NCBI GenBank assembly: GCA_018332375.1 | Contig: BOPV01000001.1 | Location: 1,240,001 to 1,304,000 of the forward strand | DNA length: 64,000 nt | Direction of reading: 5' to 3' | Source of the DNA: Roseiterribacter gracilis | GTDB taxonomy: Bacteria > Pseudomonadota > Alphaproteobacteria > BOG-932 > Roseiterribacteraceae | Part shown: piece by piece, positions 34,968-43,009 of the stretch | How positions within the stretch are numbered: position 1 is the first letter of the stretch | Layout of the letters: every line of letters begins with the position of its first letter | Translations under genes and position numbers: made by a program | The notes under the pieces: generated by a model | What the model was told of the DNA's origin: nothing | The model's database searches: none | The model's input: the letters and a program-made list of their open reading frames with translations, nothing else

Positions 34968-35699
34968 ATGACCTATTGCGTTGCCCTGCGCCTCACCGAA
35001 GGGCTGGTCTTTCTCGCCGACACGCGCACCAACGCGGGCGTCGATCGCATTGCGACCTTCGGCAAGATGAAAGTCGTCGAGCAGGCGGGCGAACGGGTCA
35101 TCGTCACGATGACTGCCGGCAATCTGGCCATCACTCAAAGCGTGATGAACCGCCTTGCCGAAGGCGTCGAGCTGGACGGCGAGACTCACACGTTGAAGTC
35201 GGTGCCCAATCTGTTCCATGCAGCACGGCTGGTCGGCGCTGCGATGCGTGCGGTCTATGCAACCGACGGTGCTGCACTGGCGGCGCAAGATATTTCGTTC
35301 GAAGCGTCGATCGCGATCGGTGGCCAGGTCAAAGGCGAACGCCAACGCCTGTTTCAGGTCTATGCCGCCGGCAACTTCATCGAAGCGACCGACGACACGC
35401 CATTCTTTCAGCTCGGCGAACATAAATACGGCAAGCCGATCCTGGACCGCGTCGTGAACAAGACGACGACGATCGACGAAGCGATCAAGCTGGCGCTGAT
35501 TTCGATGGACTCGACCTTGCGCTCCAATTTGTCGGTCGGTTTGCCGCTGGATCTCGTGATCTATCGCAATGACACGTTCAAGGTTGCGCTGCAGAAGCGG
35601 ATTGACAGCGAAGATCCCAGCTTCCGCGTCATTCGCGAACGCTGGGGCAGCGCTTTGCGCGAAGCCTTCAAATCGCTGCCGCAGCCCGACTGGACTTGA
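34968..35699 (+). CDS. anbu: Anbu proteasome-like peptidase
   Basis: 243-residue member of the proteasome beta-subunit superfamily, Anbu group. The protein starts MTYCVALRLTEGLVF: removal of Met would expose Thr as the N-terminal nucleophile, as in Anbu. Further matches are ADTRTNAGVDRI (with the conserved aspartate) and the lysine in FGKMKV. No propeptide is present, unlike HslV-type or true proteasome beta subunits that need processing. It assembles into an open helical ring in other bacteria. It belongs with the ATP-grasp/alpha-E/transglutaminase genes 1.1-4.3 kb upstream but has its own promoter region. Confidence 0.92.
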   Translation: MTYCVALRLTEGLVFLADTRTNAGVDRIATFGKMKVVEQAGERVIVTMTAGNLAITQSVMNRLAEGVELDGETHTLKSVPNLFHAARLVGAAMRAVYATDGAALAAQDISFEASIAIGGQVKGERQRLFQVYAAGNFIEATDDTPFFQLGEHKYGKPILDRVVNKTTTIDEAIKLALISMDSTLRSNLSVGLPLDLVIYRNDTFKVALQKRIDSEDPSFRVIRERWGSALREAFKSLPQPDWT

Positions 35700-35709
35700 C
35701 CGACGGCGG

Positions 35710-36195
35710 TTACGCCATCTGCACGTCGGCAACCTTGTCCTTGTAGTCCTGCTTCGGATCGCTACCGAGCAGCAGCTTGAAGGCAGCGAACACGCTGTTC
35801 TCGTTCAGCCAGATCTGCGCATCCACGGGATCGAAGCGGATCAGCTGCAGCTTGGGATCGTCCTTGCCGCCTTCGTACCAAGCGGCGACGAACTTGTTCC
35901 ACAGACGATCGATCGTCGCGCGGTCATTGTCGGGCACCAGCGTGCCTTCCAGCGACGCGAACAGCTCGTGGCCTTTCGATGCGAAGTGGGCCATTGCGGG
36001 CTTCCCGCTGCCAAGCGCGCGCACCAGATCCGTGTCTTTGGCTGTGAAAAACCAAATCGGCCCGCGTCCGCCATCGCGATCGAGCTGCGCCGTCATCGGC
36101 TGCGCATGTCCTTCCCGCGCAAGACCGAGCATCACCGTCATGTCGGACTTCAGCTCTTTCCAGAACTTGGCTTCGATTTCAGCTTGGCTCGGCAT
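35710..36195 (-). CDS. Pyridoxamine 5'-phosphate oxidase family (general stress protein 26-like)
   Basis: 161-residue split-barrel flavin-binding-fold protein of the general-stress FMN-binding group. Recognised by HAQPMTAQLD, IWFFTAKDTD and the late LIRFDPVDAQIWLNENS. The group binds FMN or similar cofactors; the reaction is not established. GGAG lies six bases before the ATG at 36195, which decides the start over a longer open frame. It is convergent with Anbu, 10 bases apart. Confidence 0.85.
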   Translation of the reverse strand: MPSQAEIEAKFWKELKSDMTVMLGLAREGHAQPMTAQLDRDGGRGPIWFFTAKDTDLVRALGSGKPAMAHFASKGHELFASLEGTLVPDNDRATIDRLWNKFVAAWYEGGKDDPKLQLIRFDPVDAQIWLNENSVFAAFKLLLGSDPKQDYKDKVADVQMA

Positions 36196-36253
36196 GGTCT
36201 GCTCCTGATCGTATTCGACCAGCAACCGGATCAAGCGAGGCTTTGTTCCGGCC

Positions 36254-37675
36254 TTACCGCACCAGCGTCGCGACCTGGGCGATCCAGCTGTCGCCGCGCG
36301 CGCGCATCTCCGGCTTCTCGATCGCCGCCGCATAACGCCGCGCCGCGGCAAGATCGCGATGCACCAAATAGGCCTGCACCGCCTCCAGACGAATTGCATC
36401 TGCAGCCTGCGGAATGTCGCGCATCACCGGCGTTACGATGTCGTCGCGTCTCTGCAGCAACGCGGCGCGAACGAGCGGCCAGGCCGCCGACGTCCAGTCG
36501 CCGTGGCTAGTCTTGATGCGCCCTCCTCCGAGCCGCAGAGACTCGGACACCGCATCAGCCGCACGATCGAGCTCGCCACGCGCAATCGCCTGTTCAGCAA
36601 GAGTTTCCCATGCGCCTGGCCATCCGTCCGGCTTTGACACCTCCGCGATCCGTTGCGCGACGCGGTCGAGATTTCCATGCACGCTTTCCGCCGCCAGCAG
36701 ACGCGTCTGCACGCGCATACGTATCTGCTCGTCGAGCGTACCCGCGCGCGACCAGATGCGCTCAATCTCAGCCGCAAGCCATGGCGGCGGCGGCTTGGCA
36801 TCGCGCGCGATAAGCTCCAGCGTTTTGGAGCGCTCAGCGTCGTTGGGTAGCGTGTCGTAGGCGCGCTTGGCATCGTCGAAGCGTCCGGCAACCGCGGCCT
36901 CTTTCGCGGCCGTCAGGAAATAGGTCGGTCGCATCAGCGGTGCGCCCTTGCGCGCGACGTCGAGTGCGTCGTCGATCCTGCCGGTGCGCGCCATCTCGGT
37001 GATGCGTTTGATGGTCGCCCACCACTCCATCACGTCCGTCGTATGCGCGTGCTGTGCATCGGCCGGAAGCCCAATCCGTTCGCGCAACATTGCGCGCGCC
37101 TGCGGTTGCGCAACCGCCGCCGCAAGCGTCGCAGCCTGCGCCTGCCCGTCGACTTTGGCGGCGGCTTCGACCGCATCGCCAACGAGATGCACGCATTGAT
37201 ACGGCGATTTCTCCACCGCCGCGCATTGCGGTAGGTCGCCGATTGCGCGCACCGCGCGTTGCCGATCGGTCAATGCCACGGCGCGCAGCGGACCCGGATT
37301 TTCCAAATGCGCGAGGTCGAACCCGGCGGCCAAATCCTTTGCAAAGCGTATTTGACCACGCTCATAGGCAAGCAGCGCAAGGTTTGCCGCAAGAAAATCG
37401 CGCTCGGACTGGGGCAACGCGTCGATCTCGCGGACTGTCATCCGCGCGCCCGCCTCGTCGTCGCTCCACAGAAGAGACTTTGCCGCGACTAGGCGGCAAC
37501 GCGCCGCTGCGGCGCCCTGCAACCGATCAGCTTGCGCCAATTGCAAACGTGCAGTCGCGCGCACACCGTCGATGTCATTCTTCTTCGCCGACTCTTCGGC
37601 GACCATCAGCAGCAGACGGCAGCCATTCCGGCGGCAGAGACGCGACGTAGGAACGGGCCCATTCGAGGTCGCCAC
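36254..37675 (-). CDS. Helical-repeat protein, body of an apparently frameshifted exported gene
   Basis: About 470 residues of helical, TPR-like repeats (alternating Ala/Leu/Arg-rich helices, e.g. ARTGRIDDALDVARKGAPL; RFDDAKRAYDTLP). No catalytic motif. The frame opens with a GTG at 37675, but its first 20-odd residues look like out-of-frame sequence. From MVAEESAKKND (about 37610) on it reads as a natural protein. The overlapping fragment 37575-37787 in the -1/+1 frame supplies a signal peptide and a matching N-terminal repeat, so the two are probably one exported gene split by a frameshift. Function unknown. Confidence 0.55.
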   Translation of the reverse strand: MATSNGPVPTSRLCRRNGCRLLLMVAEESAKKNDIDGVRATARLQLAQADRLQGAAAARCRLVAAKSLLWSDDEAGARMTVREIDALPQSERDFLAANLALLAYERGQIRFAKDLAAGFDLAHLENPGPLRAVALTDRQRAVRAIGDLPQCAAVEKSPYQCVHLVGDAVEAAAKVDGQAQAATLAAAVAQPQARAMLRERIGLPADAQHAHTTDVMEWWATIKRITEMARTGRIDDALDVARKGAPLMRPTYFLTAAKEAAVAGRFDDAKRAYDTLPNDAERSKTLELIARDAKPPPPWLAAEIERIWSRAGTLDEQIRMRVQTRLLAAESVHGNLDRVAQRIAEVSKPDGWPGAWETLAEQAIARGELDRAADAVSESLRLGGGRIKTSHGDWTSAAWPLVRAALLQRRDDIVTPVMRDIPQAADAIRLEAVQAYLVHRDLAAARRYAAAIEKPEMRARGDSWIAQVATLVR

Positions 37676-37787
37676 GGCGCACCAATTCGAACACGTCGTT
37701 GGACACGGGATCGCTCGGCGACTGCGATGCTGCCGCCGGCATTGCCAGCAGATACGCGACGGCCAGTGCGCCGCGCATCCTCATCAT
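37575..37787 (-). pseudogene. N-terminal fragment of the frameshifted exported helical-repeat gene
   Basis: 70 codons starting with a signal peptide (RGALAVAYLLAMPAAASQ), then a helical repeat start (NDVFELVRRGDLEWARSYVASLPPEWLPS). After that the frame turns into a low-quality charged tail and stops, while the overlapping frame carries on as a good protein. The switch point is about 37610-37622, next to a ctgctgctg run. The ATG at 37787 overlaps the tarD stop (ATGA), so it is coupled to the TRAP/tarD operon. Either a real mutation or a sequencing error. Confidence 0.5.
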
Positions 37788-38941
37788 CCCAACAGGCGCC
37801 GCAATTCGGTAATCAAGTCGCGCTTCCCTTCGAACCCGATCCCGTCGAGATCGGGCATGGTGACGTGCCCGTCTTCGACCTGCACACCGTCGGGGAAACC
37901 GCCGAAGGGCTGGAAAAGATCCGGATAGCTTTCATTACCGCCGAGGCCGAGACCAGCCGCGATCATCAGCGACATTTGATGACCGCCATGGGGCACGCAA
38001 CGCGACCACGACCAGCCATTCTCTTTCAGCATCTGCAAGGTGCGCAGATATTCGACCAGCCCGTACGACAAGGCGCAGTCGAATTGCAGCCAGTCGCGAT
38101 CGGGACGCATGCCGCCATAGCGGATCAGGTTGCGCGCATCCTGCATCGAGAACAGATTTTCTCCGGTCGCCATCGGCTTGTCATAGTGCTTGGCGAGTTC
38201 GGCCTGCAGCTCGTAATCGAGCGGATCGCCCGCTTCTTCGTACCAAAACAGCGGATAGTGTTTCAGCGCCTGCGCATAGGCGACCGCGGTTTCGAGATCG
38301 AACCGGCCATTGGCATCGACGGCCAGACGGCCGCGCCCATCGATCGCTTTCAGCACCGATTCAATGCGGCGCTTGTCTTCATCGAGCGACGCGCCGCCGA
38401 TTTTCATCTTCACGACGTTGTAGCCGCGCGCGAGATAACCGTTCATCTCAGCGACGAGCTGTGCGTCGTCTTTGCCGGGATAGTAGTAGCCACCCGCGGC
38501 ATAGACGAAGACGCGGGGATTGGCGGCGACGTTGTTACGTTCGGCGAGCAGACGGAACAGCGGCTTTTTCAGCGCCTTCGCCAACGCGTCCCAGATCGCC
38601 ATGTCGATCGTGCCGACCGCAACCGATCGTTCGCCGTGCCCGCCCGGCTTTTCGTTGGTCATCATCGCGGCCCAAGCTTTGGCTGGATCCAGCGAACCGT
38701 TGCTGTCAAGCAAGGTGTCGGCTTTGGCTTCGCGCAGACGCGGCGCGAAACGTTCGCGGATCAAACTTCCCTGACCGTACCGGCCGTTGGAGTTGAAGCC
38801 GTAGCCCGTCACCGTTCCGCCGCGCCCGTCATCGAGGTCCACCGCAACGACCGAACAGGTCATTTTGGTGAAGTCGATATAGGCGTTGCGGATCGGCGAC
38901 GAGATCGGCGCCGTAGCTTCACGGATGTCTAAGATTCGCAT
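37784..38941 (-). CDS. tarD: D(-)-tartrate dehydratase (enolase superfamily)
   Basis: 385-residue mandelate racemase-subgroup enolase-superfamily enzyme. The sequence closely follows the characterised Bradyrhizobium D-tartrate dehydratase: SSPIRNAYIDFTKM, NEKPGGHGERSVAVGTIDMA, FVYAAGGYYYPGK, the KMK motif (K178, K180), VDANGRF (D209), WYEEAGDP (E235), TGEN (E261) and PHGGHQMS (H318/H321). The lysine and histidine act as acid-base pair on the magnesium-bound substrate, giving oxaloacetate. It lies 9 bases after the TRAP large permease gene, so uptake and dehydration are co-expressed. Confidence 0.92.
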   Translation of the reverse strand: MRILDIREATAPISSPIRNAYIDFTKMTCSVVAVDLDDGRGGTVTGYGFNSNGRYGQGSLIRERFAPRLREAKADTLLDSNGSLDPAKAWAAMMTNEKPGGHGERSVAVGTIDMAIWDALAKALKKPLFRLLAERNNVAANPRVFVYAAGGYYYPGKDDAQLVAEMNGYLARGYNVVKMKIGGASLDEDKRRIESVLKAIDGRGRLAVDANGRFDLETAVAYAQALKHYPLFWYEEAGDPLDYELQAELAKHYDKPMATGENLFSMQDARNLIRYGGMRPDRDWLQFDCALSYGLVEYLRTLQMLKENGWSWSRCVPHGGHQMSLMIAAGLGLGGNESYPDLFQPFGGFPDGVQVEDGHVTMPDLDGIGFEGKRDLITELRRLLG

Positions 38942-38950
38942 GACGCAACC

Positions 38951-40273
38951 TTACATACCAAGAACCCGCGGCAGCCAGAGCGACAGGTTGGGCCAATAGG
39001 TCACAAGCACCAGGAAGGCGAGCATCGTCCCGAGCCACGGCAGCACAGCGATGGTGAGTTCGGTAATGCCCATTCGCGTAATGCCCGACGCAACGTAGAG
39101 GTTGAGCCCGACCGGCGGGTGGCACATGCCGACTTCCATATTCACCACGATCAGAATGCCGAAATGCACCGGGTCGATTCCCAGCCGCACCGCGACCGGG
39201 AACAGGATCGGCGCCATGATCAGCACGATCGACGACGGCTCCATCACGTTGCCCGCGAGCAGCAACAGAATGTTGACCAGGAATAGGAACCCGACCCAAC
39301 CGAGGCCGAGATCGACGATCCATGCCGCCATTTCCTGCGGAATGTTTTCGCTCGTCATAATGAACGAGAACAGCACCGCGTTGGTGATGATGTAGAGCAG
39401 CATCGCCGACATGGCGGCGCTGTCGAGCAATACTTTGCCGACGCGTTTCAGCGGCATGTCGCGATAGACGAAGACGGCAATGATGAAGGCATAGACCGCC
39501 GCCATCCCCGCCGCCTCGGTCGGCGTGAACATGCCGGTATAGATGCCGCCGATCACGATCACGATCAGCGCCAGACCCCACAGCGATTCACGGAAAGCAC
39601 GCCAACGGGCCAGCCAGGTCGCCTTCACCAGACGCGGATAGCCGTTCTTGCGCGCGATCCACCAGGTCGTGAGTCCCAGCAACGTCGCAAGCACCAGTCC
39701 CGGAACGACGCCGGCCATGAACAACTGCCCGACCGACGCCGAGCTGACGCGTTCGCCGTTGGGACCGATTGCGGTCTGCCCCGCGGTCGATACGGCGTAC
39801 ATCACCATCACGATCGATGGCGGAATCAGAATGCCCAGCGCGCCGGACGTCGTGACGATGCCGGCGCCGAACTTGTTGGGGAAACCTTGTTTCACCATCG
39901 CGGGCAGAATGATCGAGCCGATTGCAACCACGGTCGCAGGCGACGAGCCCGACACGGCCGCGAACAGCGCGCAGGCCAGCACGCCCGCGAGACCCAGGCC
40001 GCCATGCCAATGGCCGACCATCGCGGTCGCAAAATTGATCATGCGGCGCGCGACGCCACCATGCGTCAGGAAATTGCCCGCCAGAATGAAGAACGGGATC
40101 GCCATGATCTCGAACTTCTCGATGCCGGTGAACAGTTTCAGCGCGATGCTGTCGAGCGGAATGCTGGTCAAGGTCGCAAGGAACGTCAGAACCGTCAGGC
40201 CCAGCGCGATCGAAATCGGCATGCCCGTGAGCATCAGCACCACGAGCAGCCCGAAGATGAAAAGCGCGGTCAT
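38951..40273 (-). CDS. dctM: TRAP transporter large permease subunit (DctM)
   Basis: 440-residue inner-membrane TRAP large subunit with about 12 helices. Family blocks: GMPISIALGLTVL, IPFFILAGNFLTHGGVARRMINFA, SGSSPATVVAIGSIILPAM, GALGILIPPSIVMV and the late HFGILIVVNMEVGMCHPPVGLNLYVA. It moves the dicarboxylate with sodium. Its ATG overlaps the DctQ stop (ATGA), and tarD follows after 9 bases. Confidence 0.95.
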   Translation of the reverse strand: MTALFIFGLLVVLMLTGMPISIALGLTVLTFLATLTSIPLDSIALKLFTGIEKFEIMAIPFFILAGNFLTHGGVARRMINFATAMVGHWHGGLGLAGVLACALFAAVSGSSPATVVAIGSIILPAMVKQGFPNKFGAGIVTTSGALGILIPPSIVMVMYAVSTAGQTAIGPNGERVSSASVGQLFMAGVVPGLVLATLLGLTTWWIARKNGYPRLVKATWLARWRAFRESLWGLALIVIVIGGIYTGMFTPTEAAGMAAVYAFIIAVFVYRDMPLKRVGKVLLDSAAMSAMLLYIITNAVLFSFIMTSENIPQEMAAWIVDLGLGWVGFLFLVNILLLLAGNVMEPSSIVLIMAPILFPVAVRLGIDPVHFGILIVVNMEVGMCHPPVGLNLYVASGITRMGITELTIAVLPWLGTMLAFLVLVTYWPNLSLWLPRVLGM

Positions 40274-40893
40274 GTACGGGCCTGCAATTCAGACAGCTGG
40301 TCGACGCCTTCAACGTGACCATGATCGTGGTGCGGGATTTCTCCGGTCCGGATGAAATTCACCAGCACCTGCAGGAAGCGGAAGCTCATCAAGTAGGACC
40401 CGAACGGCACGCACAGATAGACGATCCACATCGGCATCTCGAGATCGGTCGAAACCTGATCCGTCGCGGCCATATGCAAGACGAAACGTGCGCCCAACGT
40501 GCCGACGGTCGCGGTGAAAAACGCACCGGCGAGCAGCGCAAAACACGTGACCCAGCGCTGCTTGTCGGGCGACAAGCGTCGGACGATCACGTCGACGCCG
40601 ACATGGATGCCGGTACGCACGCCATAGGCGGCACCGAACTTCGCCATCCACACGAAGAGATAGATGCACAGCTCCTGCGCCCACGTCATGCGGATGCCGG
40701 CCAGCGTCTTGTAGAGCGAACGAAACACGCCCACCAACGAGTCGAGATCTTGTCCCGACGCCCAGCCGGCGAGATCTGCCAGTGTCCCCAGGCTGTAGCG
40801 ATGAACGACGGCGACGAAGATGATCGTCGTCGCGACTGCCATCAGCGTCGCGATGAGGATCTCCTCAAACCGGTCGAGGATTCGAAGTAGCAT
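40270..40893 (-). CDS. dctQ: TRAP transporter small permease subunit (DctQ)
   Basis: 207-residue inner-membrane TRAP small subunit with four helices, starting LDRFEEILIATLMAVATTI. TWAQELCIYLFVWMAKFGAAYGVRTGIHVGVD is the family core. A soluble region of about 30 extra residues after helix 1 and a histidine-containing tail (HHDHGH) are seen. The ATG at 40893 has a GGGACAGGG stretch directly before it; the open frame extends upstream but is not family-like. Translationally coupled to DctM. Confidence 0.9.
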   Translation of the reverse strand: MLLRILDRFEEILIATLMAVATTIIFVAVVHRYSLGTLADLAGWASGQDLDSLVGVFRSLYKTLAGIRMTWAQELCIYLFVWMAKFGAAYGVRTGIHVGVDVIVRRLSPDKQRWVTCFALLAGAFFTATVGTLGARFVLHMAATDQVSTDLEMPMWIVYLCVPFGSYLMSFRFLQVLVNFIRTGEIPHHDHGHVEGVDQLSELQART

Positions 40894-40951
40894 CCCTGTC
40901 CCAATCTTTTTTACGCCAGGCTTTTGCCTGGTCGTTACGCACGCAAAGAAA

Positions 40952-40974
40952 GGGCGGCGCCTTGGACGCCGCCC
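40952..40974 (-). terminator. Hairpin between dctP and dctQ (attenuator or partial terminator)
   Basis: Perfect 8-base-pair GC stem (40952-40959 with 40967-40974, loop of 7) six bases after the dctP stop, followed on the minus strand by a T-rich stretch (cctttcttt). A second hairpin, ccaggc-tttt-gcctgg at about 40915-40930, lies downstream. Such structures after the binding-protein gene often give more binding protein than permease by partial termination or mRNA protection. Confidence 0.55.
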
Positions 40975-40980
40975 CAAGTC

Positions 40981-41979
40981 TTACATCTGGAAACCGGTCG
41001 TCTGGTAAATCTGCTGCAGCAGTTCCTTGCCGACGCGACCCGCCATTTCTTCGTGCACGGGCTTCAGCGCTTTCACCCATGCTTTCTTTTCGTCGGCGGT
41101 CAGCGTGATGAAGGTGATCTTGCCCGACTTCTTCATCTCGGCCATCGCCTCGTCATTCTCGGTCTGGCTGATGTCGTTGGCGTATTTGCTTGCGTCGACC
41201 ATCGCCTTTTCGAGCTGCGTGCGAATCTCGGGCTTCAAACCATCCCAGAACGGTTTGTTCACGATCACCGCATAGCCGATATAGCCGTGGTCGCTGAGCG
41301 TGCCGAACTTCTGCACCTCGTGGACCTTCTGCGTGTAGGTGTTCGACGGCGTGTTTTCGGTGCCGTCGACGACGCCCGTCTGCAGACCTTGATAGACTTC
41401 GGAGAAGGCCATCACCTGGGGCAGCGCGCCCAGCGCGCGGAATTGCGCTTCGAGCACTTTCGAGCCCTGGATGCGCATCTTCTGACCCAAGAAGTCGTCG
41501 GGCTTTTTGAGCTGCTTGTTCGCAGTCATGATCTTGAAGCCGTTGTCCCAGTAAGCGAGGCCGGTGATGCCTTTCGCTTCGAGACGCTTGAGCAGGTCTT
41601 TGCCGACCGGACCGTCGGTGACTTTGCGCAGCGCGGCTTTGTCGGGAAACAGATAGGGCAGATCGAAGACTTCGAATTCTTTGACGCCCAACGGACCGAA
41701 CTTGGCCAGCGACGGCGCCAGCATCTGCACCGCGCCAAGCTGCAGCGCTTCGAGTTCTTCTTTGTCTTTGTAGAGCTGCGAGTTGGGATAGACCTCAACC
41801 TTGACCTTGCCGCCGGTATATTGCTCGGCCAGCTCTTTGAACTTCAGCGCCCCCTTGCCTTTCGGCGTATCCGGCGCGACGACGTGGCTGAACTTGATCG
41901 TCACTTCTTGCGCCGCGGCCGGGCCGGTGGCCAAAGCGACCGCCGCAACCGCGGCGGCGAGCCAAACGAGCTTCTTCAT
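40981..41979 (-). CDS. dctP: TRAP transporter substrate-binding protein (DctP)
   Basis: 332-residue periplasmic DctP-family binding protein. Signal peptide to AAAQ (23), then VTIKFSHVVAPDTPKGKGALKF, VYPNSQLYKDKEELEALQLG, the arginine in GQKMRIQGSKV (the carboxylate clamp), and DGTENTPSNTYTQKVHEVQ. GGGAGGAG precedes the start. It heads the dctP-dctQ-dctM-tarD operon, so D-tartrate or a related hydroxy-dicarboxylate is the likely ligand by context. Confidence 0.93.
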   Translation of the reverse strand: MKKLVWLAAAVAAVALATGPAAAQEVTIKFSHVVAPDTPKGKGALKFKELAEQYTGGKVKVEVYPNSQLYKDKEELEALQLGAVQMLAPSLAKFGPLGVKEFEVFDLPYLFPDKAALRKVTDGPVGKDLLKRLEAKGITGLAYWDNGFKIMTANKQLKKPDDFLGQKMRIQGSKVLEAQFRALGALPQVMAFSEVYQGLQTGVVDGTENTPSNTYTQKVHEVQKFGTLSDHGYIGYAVIVNKPFWDGLKPEIRTQLEKAMVDASKYANDISQTENDEAMAEMKKSGKITFITLTADEKKAWVKALKPVHEEMAGRVGKELLQQIYQTTGFQM

Positions 41980-42075
41980 GTTTCTCCTCCCAGTGAACGA
42001 TGCCCGCCGTTTCCCGGCTTGTGGCTTGCTTCGCGCTTACCCTTGCATGCAAGCCGAGGCAAGCGGGAGTCGCAG

Positions 42076-42432
42076 ATGACAGGCGACGCCGATGATTCTT
42101 CGCTGCTGGCGCTTTTTTCGGCACGCGACCAGCACTGCCATTGGTGTGGGGTCGAGCTTCGCCTGACGCGCGATGTGCGGGATCCGGCCCGTGCAACGCG
42201 CGAGCATTTGGTGCCGCGCCATCTGGGTGGCAGTGACGACGCCGAAAATCTCGCTCTCGCATGTGCGGCATGCAACGGCGCGCGGGCCGACGGCACCGAT
42301 GCGCCAGATCCGGAACGGCGCGCACTGCTGGTGCGCGGCCTGGCCGGCAAAACCGTCCCGGCCAAACGCCGCGCCAAGCGCCAACGCCGCCGCTCGCGTC
42401 ACGCGCAGAGCAGCCCTCCACGCGCCCCCTAA
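42076..42432 (+). CDS. HNH endonuclease domain protein
   Basis: 118-residue protein with an HNH nuclease core: zinc cysteines C21/C24 (CHWCG), EHLVPRHLGGSDDAENL holding the catalytic histidine, and C63/C66 in CAACN. The C-terminal 25 residues are arginine-rich, suggesting nucleic-acid contact. GGGAG lies eight bases before the ATG at 42076. It stands alone, with no restriction-modification or phage genes nearby, so its role is open. Confidence 0.82.
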   Translation: MTGDADDSSLLALFSARDQHCHWCGVELRLTRDVRDPARATREHLVPRHLGGSDDAENLALACAACNGARADGTDAPDPERRALLVRGLAGKTVPAKRRAKRQRRRSRHAQSSPPRAP

Positions 42433-42488
42433 GCGAGCGATGAACTACAGGACGTGATCGGGCGTTCCGGGCCGCAGGAGGAACCGCC

Positions 42489-42953
42489 ATGATCCGTTTC
42501 GTCGCTGCCGCTGCCCTGCTCACCCTTGTCGCCGCTTGCGGCGGCCCCACACCGCGCCAAGGACCGCTGCCCGCCGATCGCGTCGCGTCGATTTCGATCG
42601 ATCGTGTCACCGTCGCCTATGCCGGCAGCTCGGGCGCTGCGGCCACGCTCGCCGACCGGCTGCGCGATGAATTGAATGCGCGCGTACGCAAGGGACCGGG
42701 CGAGTCCGCGACCTTGACGGTGCAGATCACCGAAGCGCGCGGCATTGCATCGGGCGCCACCGTCGGCACCGGCCGTGTCGCCGGCACCGTGCAGGTGACG
42801 TCGAACGCAACCGCGGCGCAGCTCGCCGCCTTCAACGTGCAAGGCACGATTACGGTCGACGCGCCGATGCTGGCCAGCCAGTCGGCGCTGGAATTGGTAC
42901 AGGCGCGCGCGCTTGCCGATCAGATCGTGGCGTCGCTCTACAACGCACGCTGA
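42489..42953 (+). CDS. Lipoprotein of unknown function
   Basis: 154-residue lipoprotein: signal peptide and lipobox VAAC (C17), then a beta-rich domain (ISIDRVTVAYAGSS; SATLTVQITEARGIA; GRVAGTVQVTS) ending with a helix. The layout recalls small outer-membrane or periplasmic lipoproteins of the DUF4410-like kind, but that is only an impression. GGAGGAA site before the start. A strong terminator follows 18 bases after the stop. Confidence 0.72.
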   Translation: MIRFVAAAALLTLVAACGGPTPRQGPLPADRVASISIDRVTVAYAGSSGAAATLADRLRDELNARVRKGPGESATLTVQITEARGIASGATVGTGRVAGTVQVTSNATAAQLAAFNVQGTITVDAPMLASQSALELVQARALADQIVASLYNAR

Positions 42954-42971
42954 CCGACGAACGCCAACGAC

Positions 42972-43009
42972 AAGCGCGGCGAACGCTACTTCGCCGCGCT
43001 TTCTTTTTG
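42972..43009. terminator. Bidirectional-type intrinsic terminator
   Basis: Perfect 12-base-pair stem (42972-42983 with 42990-43001), 6-base loop, then ttcttttt on the plus strand. It ends the lipoprotein gene. The stop codon of the convergent membrane-protein gene (42986) lies in the loop and its last codons lie in the stem, so the two genes share this 3' structure. Confidence 0.85.

Noticed and set aside
40924..42075. Plus-strand extension upstream of the HNH gene
   Set aside because: Antisense to dctP; the HNH domain begins right after the ATG at 42076, which has its own ribosome-binding site.
42076..42432. HNH gene as part of a defence island or mobile element
   Set aside because: No methylase, phage, integrase or repeat boundary nearby; base composition is like the surroundings.
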